A stretch of 64,000 nt of DNA from Chloroflexota bacterium (GCA_028287745.1 JAQBPB010000090.1:87962-151961), one strand, 5' to 3'. Positions 27,247 to 36,185 are shown, counted from the stretch's first letter. The notes: generated by a model not told the origin, from the letters alone. Made by a program: numbers and translations.

Positions 27247-27534
27247 ATGGCTCAATATAGTGATCAGGAAAAAGATACTGAGCAAAACCCGGAAGAGACT
27301 CCTACGGCTGAATTAACTAATGTAGGTGAAAATATTGACCTGGTTGGTGGTCGAGTGATCACTGCGCCGGATTTTGTAGAGTTAGCTTCTCAGGGCTTTA
27401 GTGAAGGTCAGTTGAAAGATATTCTTAAATTACGGCGGCGTTATAACGAGACCGAAGAAAACGAAGTCACCCCGGAATTTAAACGACTTCGCTTCGCCCG
27501 CTTCCTCTACAGTAGCGGCAAAATCGAAGGGTAA
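27247..27534 (+). CDS. Hypothetical protein
   Basis: 95 residues: an acidic, probably disordered N-terminus (1-30), then a compact part with TAPDFVELASQGFSEGQLKD and LRRRYNETEE, and a basic C-terminus (FKRLRFARFLYSSGKIEG). ATG 27247 follows AAGG. It is a single-gene unit closed by a good terminator at 27570. I do not recognise a family; the mix of acidic tail and basic end could suggest nucleic-acid or protein binding, but that is guesswork. Confidence 0.65.
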   Translation: MAQYSDQEKDTEQNPEETPTAELTNVGENIDLVGGRVITAPDFVELASQGFSEGQLKDILKLRRRYNETEENEVTPEFKRLRFARFLYSSGKIEG

Positions 27535-27569
27535 TCAGAAGGTAGTTTCCAATAACCAATAACCGGAAG

Positions 27570-27594
27570 AGCAAGGAGGAATCCTTGCTTTTTT
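27570..27594 (+). terminator. Rho-independent terminator
   Basis: Perfect 8-bp stem AGCAAGGA (27570-27577) / TCCTTGCT (27582-27589) with loop GGAA, followed by five further Ts. Confidence 0.9.
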
Positions 27595-27641
27595 GGTTCA
27601 AAATTTCCCAAACCCTTAATCACCCTGACAACAAAACAGTC

Positions 27642-27684
27642 AAAAAAGGAGCCATTCCCAGCCTTTAAAAGCTGGAAATGGCTC
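27642..27684 (-). terminator. Terminator of copA
   Basis: AGCCATTCCCAGC (27650-27662) pairs with GCTGGAAATGGCT (27671-27683) with one mismatch; six As just to the left give a U-run on the minus strand, 30 bp after the copA stop. Confidence 0.85.
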
Positions 27685-27712
27685 TAACATTACCTGACCA
27701 GTACTCCTGAAA

Positions 27713-30700
27713 CTAACTCACCGTCAGCACATAGCTGAACACAAGCACCCGGCCCTGGTACTGGAACTCCGCCCATAAGCGGTAAGTCCCGGCCATATCG
27801 AAGCGCAGGTCGTACCCGACTTCCGGCCCGTACCGCGTGTTTGCCGCCGGTTCAGCCATCGTGTCACCCATCACGGGGGCCGCCTGTCCGGCCAGCCCGC
27901 CAACGGCATGGCCGTGCAGGTGACGGAAACTGCTGCCACCGTTTGACAGCACAATCATGTGGCCCGGTTCGCCCAGGTACGGTTCCAGGTCGGACATTGG
28001 GCGGTTGTCCTGCTCGAACTTGAACTTCAGGTCCACCGGCTGGCCGACTTTGACCGGTTCGTCCAGTTGCAGGGTCGCTTTTATGTTGCCAAACTGCTGC
28101 ACCTTGCTAAAGCTAGCCAGTCCTGCCGCCGCGCCAGGACTGCCGCTTACCGTAACATCCGTCCGGTAGAGGACCGCTTGCCCGGCCCTGGTCTGGAACT
28201 CATTGTAGACCGAGTACAGGCCGCCCACCGGGAAAGTAACTGTAAAGGTATAAAGTCCCTCGCTGGCCCCTTCCGGGTGTAAGTGGCGGTAGAACTGGCG
28301 GTCCTGGCTGGCGACAATCAGGTGCATAAGCCTGGTGTGCAGCAGCTTTAAGTCTGCCGGGGTTACCGGCTTGCCACTCACCGGGTCGGTCAGGCGAAAG
28401 ATTAACAGGGCCGGTTGGCCGGGTTGCGGCTGGGCCGGGAAAGTGCTGACCTGGATGCGCAGGTTGCCCACCTGGTAATCGGCCGGTAGCGCCACCACGT
28501 TCGCGGCCGGGATAATATCCGGCTCAGCTTCCGCCATTGCCGCCTGGCCGCTCGCCATTGCACCGCCGCCGGGGCGAGTGAAATAGTCATAACCCTGCCA
28601 GCCGAGCAGCCCGACCAACCCCAGCAATGCCCCTACCAGGCCGACCTGCCAGACCAGCATTTTGCGCCTGGCCCGTTTATCGGCGGCCGACAACGGCCCA
28701 CTGTGCTTGCCCCGGTAGCGGTTCAGCAGCAACGAGTTTGAAATCACCGTTACGCTGCTGACAGCCATCGCTCCCGCCGCCAGGACCGGGTTGATAACAC
28801 CCATAATCGCGGCCGGTATCAACAGGACGTTATAAAAGAAGGCCCAGAACAGGTTCTGTTTAATCTTGCGCATGGTCGCCCGTGATAGGCCAATCGCCGT
28901 GGCAATCGCCCGCACATCGCCGTGCATCAGGGTTATATCGGCCGCTTCCATCGCGATATCCGTCCCGGTGCCAATCGCCATCCCGACATCGGCCTGGGCC
29001 AGGGCCGGGGCGTCATTGATACCGTCGCCGACCATCGCGACAATTTTTCCTTCGGCTTGCAGTTGCTTGATAACCGCCGCTTTTTCTTCCGGCCGCACCT
29101 CAGCCAGCACCCGTTCGATCCCGGCCTGCCGGGCCATTGCTTCGGCGGTGCGGCGGTTGTCGCCGGTCAGCATTACCGGCTCGATGCCCATTGCTTTAAG
29201 CTCGGCTACCGCTTCGGCGCTGCCTTCTTTAATTGTGTCGGCTACCGCGATCAAACCGGCCAGTTCGTTCTCCAGCGCCACCAGCATAACGGTTTTGCCT
29301 TCTGTTTCCAGGCGGCTCATCTGCGCTTCCACGCTGTCGCTCAGGCTGATTTGCTGCTGGGCCAGCAGGCGCCGGGTGCCAACCAGCACCAGGCGATCCA
29401 CTACTTCGCCCTGGACGCCCGCGCCGGTATAACTTTTAAAGTTGCGGGCCTGTTCCTGGGCATCGTCCAGGTACAGGCCGCTCTTGACCGCCTTCCGGAC
29501 GATTGCTTCGCCCAGCGGGTGTTCGCTGCCTCTCTCGACCAGGGCCGCCAATTTCAAAATGGCGCTCTGGTCCAGCCCGTTCAGGCTGACCACCTCGGTT
29601 ACTTCGGGCTTGCCGCGAGTAAGGGTGCCGGTCTTGTCCAGGACTACGGTCTTAATCTGCCTGGCCCGTTCCAGGCTTTCGCCGCCCTTGATCAAAATCC
29701 CCTGTTCGGCTCCGACCCCGGTCCCGACCATAATCGCGGTCGGTGTCGCCAGGCCCAAAGCGCAGGGGCAGGCCACTACCAGTACCGCGACCGCCGGTAA
29801 AAGGGCCGTCTGGAAGTCATGGCCGGTCAGTAACCAGCCCACGAAACTCAGTATCGCGATAACTATTACGATTGGTACAAAGATGCCGCTGATAGTATCG
29901 GCCAGGCGCTGCACCGGGGCTTTGCTGCCCTGGGCTTGCTCGACCAGCCGGATAATCTGGGCCAGGACCGTTTCGCCCCCGACCTTTTTGGCCCGTATGC
30001 GCAAGAGGCCGTTCTGGTTGACTGTCGCCCCGATTACCGGGTCGCCCGGTCCTTTCTCGACCGGCAAGCTTTCGCCCGTGACCATACTTTCGTCAATGCT
30101 GCTCTGGCCGCTTTCAACCTGGCCGTCCACCGGAATTTTCTCGCCCGGCCTTACTACCAGCAGGTCTTCCGGCACCACCTCGCCCAGCGGAATATCCTGC
30201 TCAATGCCCTGCCGGACCACCCGGGCGGTCCTGGGTTGCAACCCGACCAGTTTCCGGATAGCCTCGCTTGTCCGGCCCTTGGAAATTACTTCTAAAAATT
30301 TCCCCAGGTAGATAAGGGTTACAATCAGGGCGGCGGTCTCAAAATAGGTGATCGCCTCGCCCCGGCCACCCGGCCCTACTGACATCTGTCCGGCTGGCAT
30401 GTAAGTGTTGCCCGCCAGCAGCAGCCAGGCGCTAAACAAATAGGCCGCTGTGGAACCTATGGAAATCAGGGTGTCCATATTGGCCGCGAAGTGCCGGGCG
30501 TTCCGCAGGGCTCCACGGTGGAACTCCCAGCCCACTATTGCCCAGACCGGCGTGGTCAGCGCGAACAGCAGCCAGTCCCGCACCTGGGCTTCCCGGAACC
30601 AGTCCATGCCAAACATATTGATTACAAATACCGGGACGGTCAGGACGACCCCCAGTATCAGCAGGTTGCGCCGCCTGGTGATTTCTTTCTCCCGGCGCGC

Positions 30701-31507
30701 CCGGTCGCGTTCAGCCGACTCTTCGAGCGAAGGGGCCTTCCGGCGCGGCTTGTGCATCTGGACCGGGGTTGCCGCCACCGCTTTAACTACCGGTAAGTTC
30801 ACCGCTGGCCTGGTCTGCACCGCGACCGGCGCTGGTTCCGCCGCTTCTTCCAGGGTATCCCCGTAGGGCCGGGCTTTGTATCCGGCCGCCTCCACGGCCC
30901 CGATAATCTGCGGCAGTTTGACCACTTGCGGGTTATAAGCAATCGTCCCGCGTTCGGTTGCCAGGTTGACCGAGGCCGTTTCCACCCCCGGCAGCTTGTT
31001 TAGCTTGCGTTCAATCCGGTTCACGCAACTTGCGCAGGTCATACCCTCAATTTCAAGTTCAACCTTCCCGGAGGTTTCCGCAGCCGGGGCAATTTCTACC
31101 GGGCTTTCCACAGCTTGAGTGGCAGCAGGAACTGCTTCCACGGTACTTTTTACAGGCTGAACGGCTACCGGGGTTTCGGGTAGGGCGGTAACCGCCGCCG
31201 CTGTTTCCGTGGACACTTCCGGTATAAAATCTTCCGGCTCTTCCAGCGGGGTTGCCCGGTACCCGGCTGCTTCCACCGCTTTAACCAGGCTGGGCACATC
31301 CGTCCGGGCCGGGTCGAACCTGACCGTTCCCTTTTCGGTTGCCAGGTTTACATTCGCCTCCGACACCCCCGGTACTTTTTTAAGTTTTCTTTCAATCCGG
31401 TTCACGCAACTCGCACAGGTCATGCCCTCCAGTTCCAGGGTCACGCTTGCCGTCCTGCCGTCCGGTCCTTGAGTTAAATTTTCGTTTTGTTCCGCAACTT
31501 GAGACAT
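27713..31507 (-). CDS. copA: Cu(I)-exporting P-type ATPase with duplicated C-terminal extracytoplasmic domain
   Basis: 1264 residues; CopA is usually 750-850. Two HMA domains (GMTCASC at Cys31/34 and Cys158/161) are joined by an Ala/Pro/Val linker. The P1B core has TGES at 477-480, CPC at 580-582, DKTGT with Asp624, and GDGINDAPALAQADVG. After the core comes an extra helix (about 950-971) and ~290 residues that should lie outside the membrane. These hold two similar beta-sandwich-like units (about 1014-1121 and 1140-1264), each with a His/Met pair: MHLIV then HLHP, and HMIVLS then HLHGH. csoR lies 200 bp upstream on the same strand. Cu(I) export is secure; the tail's copper-binding role is inferred. 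Confidence 0.93.
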   Translation of the reverse strand: MSQVAEQNENLTQGPDGRTASVTLELEGMTCASCVNRIERKLKKVPGVSEANVNLATEKGTVRFDPARTDVPSLVKAVEAAGYRATPLEEPEDFIPEVSTETAAAVTALPETPVAVQPVKSTVEAVPAATQAVESPVEIAPAAETSGKVELEIEGMTCASCVNRIERKLNKLPGVETASVNLATERGTIAYNPQVVKLPQIIGAVEAAGYKARPYGDTLEEAAEPAPVAVQTRPAVNLPVVKAVAATPVQMHKPRRKAPSLEESAERDRARREKEITRRRNLLILGVVLTVPVFVINMFGMDWFREAQVRDWLLFALTTPVWAIVGWEFHRGALRNARHFAANMDTLISIGSTAAYLFSAWLLLAGNTYMPAGQMSVGPGGRGEAITYFETAALIVTLIYLGKFLEVISKGRTSEAIRKLVGLQPRTARVVRQGIEQDIPLGEVVPEDLLVVRPGEKIPVDGQVESGQSSIDESMVTGESLPVEKGPGDPVIGATVNQNGLLRIRAKKVGGETVLAQIIRLVEQAQGSKAPVQRLADTISGIFVPIVIVIAILSFVGWLLTGHDFQTALLPAVAVLVVACPCALGLATPTAIMVGTGVGAEQGILIKGGESLERARQIKTVVLDKTGTLTRGKPEVTEVVSLNGLDQSAILKLAALVERGSEHPLGEAIVRKAVKSGLYLDDAQEQARNFKSYTGAGVQGEVVDRLVLVGTRRLLAQQQISLSDSVEAQMSRLETEGKTVMLVALENELAGLIAVADTIKEGSAEAVAELKAMGIEPVMLTGDNRRTAEAMARQAGIERVLAEVRPEEKAAVIKQLQAEGKIVAMVGDGINDAPALAQADVGMAIGTGTDIAMEAADITLMHGDVRAIATAIGLSRATMRKIKQNLFWAFFYNVLLIPAAIMGVINPVLAAGAMAVSSVTVISNSLLLNRYRGKHSGPLSAADKRARRKMLVWQVGLVGALLGLVGLLGWQGYDYFTRPGGGAMASGQAAMAEAEPDIIPAANVVALPADYQVGNLRIQVSTFPAQPQPGQPALLIFRLTDPVSGKPVTPADLKLLHTRLMHLIVASQDRQFYRHLHPEGASEGLYTFTVTFPVGGLYSVYNEFQTRAGQAVLYRTDVTVSGSPGAAAGLASFSKVQQFGNIKATLQLDEPVKVGQPVDLKFKFEQDNRPMSDLEPYLGEPGHMIVLSNGGSSFRHLHGHAVGGLAGQAAPVMGDTMAEPAANTRYGPEVGYDLRFDMAGTYRLWAEFQYQGRVLVFSYVLTVS

Positions 31508-31532
31508 AAATACACACTTTTCTTTTTGGGAA

Positions 31533-31595
31533 AGTAGTTAGAAGTCAGTAGTCAGTGGGGGAGTAGTGACAAAGTAGTCAGTAGTTAGAAGTCAG
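31533..31595. repeat. Direct repeat between csoR and copA
   Basis: AGTAGTTAGAAGTCAG occurs at 31533-31548 and 31580-31595; between them are further GTCAGTAG-like units. The tract fills much of the 199-bp gap between csoR and copA. Its role is unknown; it may be a decayed repeat array. Confidence 0.55.
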
Positions 31596-31706
31596 CGGGA
31601 ACGTGTTGTGGTTGTAAGTGAGAAGTTATAAATTACCTACCATTTACTCGTCCATACTTATGTATTCGCGCTCCCCACTGACAACAGACCTCTGAATACT
31701 TTCTCC

Positions 31707-32009
31707 CTACTCCCCTGGCTGTCGTTCGACCATCCGCCAGCGGCCCGGTGACTTCAAGACGCCCATCAATTCTTCGATTTTTTCTTCGCCGTTGCCCTGC
31801 TGTATAGCATCGGTTACGCAGTGCCGCATGTGGTCTTCCATTAATAACAGCGAAACCTGTTCCAGGGCCGCCTGGACGCTCGCGACCTGGGTCAGAATGT
31901 CCACACAATAGGTGTCTTCTTCCACCATTCGCTGCAAGCCCCTGGTCTGCCCCTCAATGCGCCGCAGCCGGGTCAATATTTTCTCTTTATCAGTTTTATA
32001 ACCGTGCAT
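31707..32009 (-). CDS. csoR: Copper-sensing transcriptional repressor CsoR
   Basis: 100 residues, all-helical CsoR/RcnR family. The Cu(I) triad is intact: Cys35 (DTYCVDIL), His60 and Cys64 (MEDHMRHC), the same spacing as characterised CsoR proteins. N-terminal KILTRLRRIEGQ is the DNA-binding helix region. Cu(I) binding should release it from the operators at 32044-32093, inducing itself and, if cotranscribed, copA. ATG 32009 has AAGGA 9 nt upstream. Confidence 0.95.
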   Translation of the reverse strand: MHGYKTDKEKILTRLRRIEGQTRGLQRMVEEDTYCVDILTQVASVQAALEQVSLLLMEDHMRHCVTDAIQQGNGEEKIEELMGVLKSPGRWRMVERQPGE

Positions 32010-32043
32010 CTCTGTAATTCCTTGCCTTCATTTTAATCTTTAT

Positions 32044-32099
32044 ATACCCACCGGGGGTATCAATAGATTGATTATAATACCCACCGGGGGTATTGTCAA
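32044..32099 (-). promoter_or_regulatory. csoR promoter with two CsoR operators
   Basis: On the minus strand TTGACA (32094-32099) and TATAAT (32071-32076) are separated by exactly 17 nt, and that spacer is the pseudo-palindrome ATACCCACCGGGGGTAT (read on plus, 32077-32093). An identical second copy lies at 32044-32060, just after the predicted start near 32064; copies are 33 bp apart, about three helical turns. The GC-rich core flanked by AT matches known CsoR operators. A bound repressor would block both -35/-10 recognition and early elongation. Confidence 0.93.
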
Positions 32100-32210
32100 G
32101 TGTCGTTACTCACCCAAAATTTATTCTTCCTGGCACATATGTTGCGCTTAAAAATTAGTGTGGCTAGAAAGCTACTTAAAAGTACCAAAAGTAAGGAGGC
32201 AAGTGTTAAC

Positions 32211-32546
32211 TTGGAAAACAAAGCTGAGGATAAAAACCTTATCAACGAAGTTTATGCTGATGGCAGCGTCAGCGAAACCCTCGAACGCGTCAACGGCGTT
32301 AAGACTCAAACAAGCGCGGCGTTAGGCTCGGAGTCTGCCAAAACGGCCTCGGAATCATCAAAAGCAAAAGCACGCGCCGGTAAGTTTGCGCCTGTGCCTG
32401 ACCAGAGCGCCTCGAACAGTAAGTTAAGCGATAGCGAAGTCGAATATGTAGCCGTCCATAACGACGAATCCGCGCCCGACTACCGGGACGAAATCTACCG
32501 GGAAAAGCCGGTTGAAGGCCGCACGGCTAACCAGGACCAACTCTAA
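32211..32546 (+). CDS. Hypothetical protein
   Basis: 111 residues from TTG 32211, chosen because AAGGAGG (32193-32199) lies 11 nt upstream; a farther start at 32100 would fall inside the csoR control region. The N-terminus is charged (MENKAEDKNLINEVYADG), the middle is Ser/Ala/Lys-rich and looks disordered, and the C-terminus is acidic and polar (SDSEVEYVAVHNDESAPDYR). I recognise no family. It is divergent from csoR, but copper regulation is not shown by the sequence. The 32718 gene follows after 171 bp. Confidence 0.55.
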   Translation: MENKAEDKNLINEVYADGSVSETLERVNGVKTQTSAALGSESAKTASESSKAKARAGKFAPVPDQSASNSKLSDSEVEYVAVHNDESAPDYRDEIYREKPVEGRTANQDQL

Positions 32547-32717
32547 AAAGACCCGGACCGGGCTGTATGAAAGGCGGGCCGCGTGTGTTTGCGACTGATT
32601 TAACATATAGGCCGCCATTTACCAGGCGCTAAACTGTCCTGGCCCTTTTCGCCGTTTGTACCCCGTTCCGGCTGTTTCCTGAAAGAAATTAATCACACAA
32701 TAGGAGGACTAATCGAA

Positions 32718-33152
32718 ATGAGTAAGCTTCGTATTGTCAAAGATGAAGACCACAACCAGGATGCTCGCCCCAACACCCCCGAGCAGTTTGAACGCGACTT
32801 GCATCCCCATAGCACCAAGGCAGGTGCGATTGCCTCGGACGAAATGGCGGACCGGCAAACCGCCTACAATAACAAAGATATTGTCCGGGCCTACCCCGAC
32901 CTGTCCGATGATGAGCTAAAACGCCTGACCATCCTGCCGGAAGGGACCCAGTTGGAACAGGGTACAACTTACTATGACTTGAAGCATCAAGGCCGGGGCG
33001 AATTCAGGGCGGGCAGCGGCAAAACCGCCGGTAACGACAACTGGTACATTGCCAAGAACCAGACCGATTACCCTCTCTGGAACCGAATTATCGGGGTTGA
33101 TAACCCTGAACGGTTGGACCAACCCGATAACCAATCCATAAATCAGCCATAA
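32718..33152 (+). CDS. Hypothetical protein
   Basis: 144 hydrophilic residues with a strong site (AGGAGGACTAATCGAA then ATG). A central part reads YPDLSDDELKRLTILPEGTQ followed by QGTTYYDLK, then GNDNWYIAKNQTDYPLWNRI near the C-terminus. This looks like a compact soluble protein with a disordered N-terminus. I do not recognise a family with confidence. It closes with a strong terminator and may be a monocistronic stress-type gene. Confidence 0.68.
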   Translation: MSKLRIVKDEDHNQDARPNTPEQFERDLHPHSTKAGAIASDEMADRQTAYNNKDIVRAYPDLSDDELKRLTILPEGTQLEQGTTYYDLKHQGRGEFRAGSGKTAGNDNWYIAKNQTDYPLWNRIIGVDNPERLDQPDNQSINQP

Positions 33153-33159
33153 CAAAAAA

Positions 33160-33189
33160 GGCCCCTGTTTTCCAGGGGCCGCTTTTTTT
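33160..33189 (+). terminator. Rho-independent terminator
   Basis: 8-bp stem GGCCCCTG (33160-33167) / CAGGGGCC (33173-33180), followed by GC and seven Ts; AAAAAA on the left lets it act for leftward transcripts too. Confidence 0.9.
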
Positions 33190-33207
33190 GTTTGAACTTC
33201 AGGTGAA

Positions 33208-34068
33208 TCAAGCCTTTAACGGTTCTAGAAATACGTCCACCGGGGTCGGGTCTATCCCGGTTACCTTTTTCACCGTATCTGACACCACCTCAAACCCACC
33301 CTGGGCCAGCATGCTGTTTATCCAGACCAGGCCTCCGGCCGCTTCCGGCGGCAGGCCGTTTGATATGTAGTGCGCCTGCAACTCCGCGTTGGAAAGAGCT
33401 TCCACCTCAATGGATTTGCCTAGCACCTCTGAAATTCGCTGGCCCAAATCCCGGTAACTTAGCGCTTCCGGCCCGGTAATGTCTACCGGCCCGCTCAGGT
33501 CGGGTTTGCCGGCCAGGATAAGTGCCGCCACCCTGGCGCAGTCTTCCCTGGCTACATACCCGGTTTTGCCCTCGCCTTGCGGGATAAAAAATTTGCCGTT
33601 CGACAACGAGGGTTGCAGCATCCCGGCCAGGCCGTCCCCGTAAATATTATTGCGTAAAGCGGTCCATTTCAGCCCTGACTCTTTCAGGTGGTTTTCGGTT
33701 AAACCGTGGTCGCGTTTAAGAGGGTTTTCCGAATCTGGGTCGGGATTTACCGCCGAGGTGTAAAATAAGTGCTCCACCCCTGCTTCTTTGGCGGCCCGGA
33801 TAGCCTGACCGTGCTGTTCGCTCCGGTTCCCGCCGGTAAGGTCGTCAGTACTTATGATAAGCAGCCGTTTCACTCCCATAAACGCCACTGGCAAAAGGGC
33901 CGGTTCGTTAAAGTCGCCTTCCCGAAGCTGTACGCCCTGCACCGCAAATTCTTCTAACCGGGCGGGATGCCGGGTGACTGCGATAATCTGATTGGCCGGG
34001 ACCATGGCCAGTAAGTTATTAATGACCAATCGGCCCAGTTGGCCGTTGGCTCCGGTAATTCCGTACAT
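33208..34068 (-). CDS. NAD(P)-binding NmrA/SDR-family oxidoreductase (QorB-like)
   Basis: 286 residues from ATG 34068, which has AGGAG 7 nt upstream; a longer frame to 34125 adds residues ahead of the Rossmann fold. N-terminal YGITGANGQLGRLVI is the glycine-rich NADP loop of atypical SDRs; TSAVNPDPDS replaces the usual YxxxK region, as in the QorB/YtfG quinone oxidoreductase type 2 group, with LRNNIYGDGL and GYVAREDCARVAALIL following. It should reduce a quinone or sense redox state through NADP(H). Single gene, convergent with the preceding hypothetical gene. Confidence 0.85.
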   Translation of the reverse strand: MYGITGANGQLGRLVINNLLAMVPANQIIAVTRHPARLEEFAVQGVQLREGDFNEPALLPVAFMGVKRLLIISTDDLTGGNRSEQHGQAIRAAKEAGVEHLFYTSAVNPDPDSENPLKRDHGLTENHLKESGLKWTALRNNIYGDGLAGMLQPSLSNGKFFIPQGEGKTGYVAREDCARVAALILAGKPDLSGPVDITGPEALSYRDLGQRISEVLGKSIEVEALSNAELQAHYISNGLPPEAAGGLVWINSMLAQGGFEVVSDTVKKVTGIDPTPVDVFLEPLKA

Positions 34069-34188
34069 GAGTTTGCTCCTTTGTTCGCCGACCAACCAGG
34101 GTAAGTTAGACCGCGTAAGTTCCAATTATCAAGTAAATTTTCCAGGTGACCAGGGGGTTACTGCCCCGCCCCTTAAATCCAGCCTGCC

Positions 34189-35538
34189 TCACAGGGCGGT
34201 CGGGAAAGTCTCCGGTACTTCCTCGGTCGTCAGGTCGGCAGCCCGGTCCAATGGCTCGACTGCCGTTGTCTCATCGAAATAAAGCAGCGCGTCGAACTGT
34301 TCCGGCAACCGGGCCCAGAAATAATGGCTCACCCGCTCCGACTGCGGCCGGTAAATCACTCCGATGGCCCGTTCCAACCGGGGCTCGTGCAGGCTCTCCA
34401 ACCGCTGGTCTTTCCTGGTCAAATCCAGGTAAAAAGCGGGCAGTCCTACCTGGTGAAACAGCAATTCGTAGCTGTTCTCAAGCCCTGGCCGGACCCGCTT
34501 GATTTCTACCGGCGCGCCCCAGTCCGAAGCGGCCGCGACCGTCCCGGTATAGGTCGAAAATCCTACCAGCACCGCCTGGTTGCCGTAGCGTTCCCGGACC
34601 AGTTGCCCCACGTTCAGTTCGCCTCCCTGGCCCATCTGGGTCGCTCGCGCATCGCCCAGGTGCGAATTGTGGGCCCAGACTACCACCCTGGAATTGTTTA
34701 CGCGCCGGTCCAGGTACTTTAAAAGCTCGTCCAGCGTTTCCGCCATATGCGTATCCCGCAGGTTCCAGGAGGACTTGCGGTTATCGAACATGGTCCGGTA
34801 GTATTCCTCGGCGTTTTTCACCACCCGGGCGTTTTGCACCGCGAAAAAAGCTTCATCGCCTTCAATTCCGTCTGCTCGCCGGGCGTATTCGGGCGCTTTC
34901 TGCTGTAGTTCCAACAGTGCGCTGATTACCTGCTTGCGGCAGGTTTCGTTCATATCAAAACTGGCCGTGTAACCGTAAATTTCGGGATTTTCCTGGGAGT
35001 CTTCAAAACAACTGTACCGGAAACGCGCTCGTTGGGCCGCTTCTGGGTCGGTCCGGTCCAGGTAATCTATGACCGACTCAATAGAACTGTGCAGGCTGTA
35101 AAGGTCCAGCCCGTAGAAACCGACTTTTTTCGCCTCCGGTTGTTCCCGGTTATACCGGCGCAGCCACTCGACAAATTCTTCCACGTCAGTATTGCGCCAC
35201 ATCCAGGTCGGAAAGCGGGTAAAACCGCTCAGAGCTTCGGCGGCGGTCTTATCGCTACCGCGCCCCTGGATATAACAGTTCACGCGGTAAGCGTCCGGCC
35301 AGTCGGCCTCGACAGCTACCGCGTTAAAGCCTTTTTCGGTTATCAGGCGGCGGGAAATTACCGCCCGTGCCTGGTAAAACTCGTGGGTCCCGTGGCTGGC
35401 TTCTCCAAGCAATACCAGCCTGGCCTGGTCTAAATGGGCCAGTAAAGGGTCGTAGTCCTGCGGTCCGGTTCCATTCAAGGGCCGGGCGGCCTTCCTTATG
35501 GTACTGGCTAACTGGTGGCTAATTGATTCTGGTATCAA
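34189..35538 (-). CDS. Erythromycin esterase family protein
   Basis: 449 residues matching the erythromycin-esterase-like superfamily: LLGEASHGTHEFYQ with the catalytic-type Glu and His, then AVAVEADWPDAYRVN, then VVWAHNSHLGDAR (second His) and RYGNQAVLVGFSTYTGTV. The family has a TIM-like metal-independent hydrolase fold; only some members open macrolide lactones, so antibiotic resistance should not be assumed. The start is TTG at 35538 with AGGAGG 5 nt upstream, stronger than any ATG nearby. No resistance genes surround it. Confidence 0.88.
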   Translation of the reverse strand: MIPESISHQLASTIRKAARPLNGTGPQDYDPLLAHLDQARLVLLGEASHGTHEFYQARAVISRRLITEKGFNAVAVEADWPDAYRVNCYIQGRGSDKTAAEALSGFTRFPTWMWRNTDVEEFVEWLRRYNREQPEAKKVGFYGLDLYSLHSSIESVIDYLDRTDPEAAQRARFRYSCFEDSQENPEIYGYTASFDMNETCRKQVISALLELQQKAPEYARRADGIEGDEAFFAVQNARVVKNAEEYYRTMFDNRKSSWNLRDTHMAETLDELLKYLDRRVNNSRVVVWAHNSHLGDARATQMGQGGELNVGQLVRERYGNQAVLVGFSTYTGTVAAASDWGAPVEIKRVRPGLENSYELLFHQVGLPAFYLDLTRKDQRLESLHEPRLERAIGVIYRPQSERVSHYFWARLPEQFDALLYFDETTAVEPLDRAADLTTEEVPETFPTAL

Positions 35539-35703
35539 AATGACCTCCTCTCCACATTGCCGGGCGGGTAAGGTTTTGAATTTGAGGAGTACAACAGTCT
35601 AAGTCCGGACCAGTAAGTAAATTCGAATGCAGTGTTTCCCAAAACCTTACCGGGTTTTAATCCGCATACACCTGGGAAACCAGCACAATATGTACCAACC
35701 TGG

Positions 35704-36177
35704 CTAGCGCCGGACCCGCGCCACCAATCCCTGGTTGGCTTTTACCAGTTCGGCCGGACTAATTTTCACCAGGGAATATTCCGAGCCGCCCCCGGTATAA
35801 ACCTCACTCTTTTCCATCACCCGGGCGTCCACCAGGAAAGCCGCCTGGTAGCCAAAAGATGGCGTGCCGCCACAGGGATAGCCGCTGAGTTCCAGTATTT
35901 CGGCTTCGGTGGCGGGCCGGGCTTCCGCCAGGCCCAGGGCCCTGGCCGACCGCGACGCGCTGGCCCGGTCCTCGCCCTTGACAATCGCCACAATCAATTG
36001 TCCATCCGGCCCGACCAGGCAAATATTTTTCACAAAGTCGGCCGGGTCAGCCTGGGCCGCCTGCGCGGCTTCCGTCACCGAGTGGCAGGAGGCTTCGAAA
36101 CTTAAATGCTGAGCTTGCAGGCCGTTTTGCTTGATGTAGGCTTTTAACTTTCCTTCGTAGTGCGCTTGTTCGTTCAT
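35704..36177 (-). CDS. YbaK/EbsC-family aminoacyl-tRNA deacylase
   Basis: 157 residues. Conserved features: FVKNICLVG (catalytic-type Lys), ALGLAEARPATEAEI, GYPCGGTPSFG (the GxxxGGxxPxG loop) and EVYTGGGSEYSLVKI. Members hydrolyse mischarged tRNA such as Cys-tRNAPro or Ala-tRNAPro in trans. The exact substrate cannot be read. It ends 165 bp upstream of the start of the erythromycin-esterase gene and follows the small gene at 36186 by 8 bp, so those two form an operon. Confidence 0.9.
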   Translation of the reverse strand: MNEQAHYEGKLKAYIKQNGLQAQHLSFEASCHSVTEAAQAAQADPADFVKNICLVGPDGQLIVAIVKGEDRASASRSARALGLAEARPATEAEILELSGYPCGGTPSFGYQAAFLVDARVMEKSEVYTGGGSEYSLVKISPAELVKANQGLVARVRR

Positions 36178-36185
36178 TTCTGCGG

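Noticed and set aside
28922..30311. Two ~290-codon plus-strand frames opposite copA
   Set aside because: Long only because the GC-rich copA frame leaves few stops on the opposite strand; both are mutually out of frame and lack motifs.
34189..35538. Macrolide-resistance gene
   Set aside because: The superfamily match is good, but most members are not macrolide esterases and there is no mobile or resistance context.
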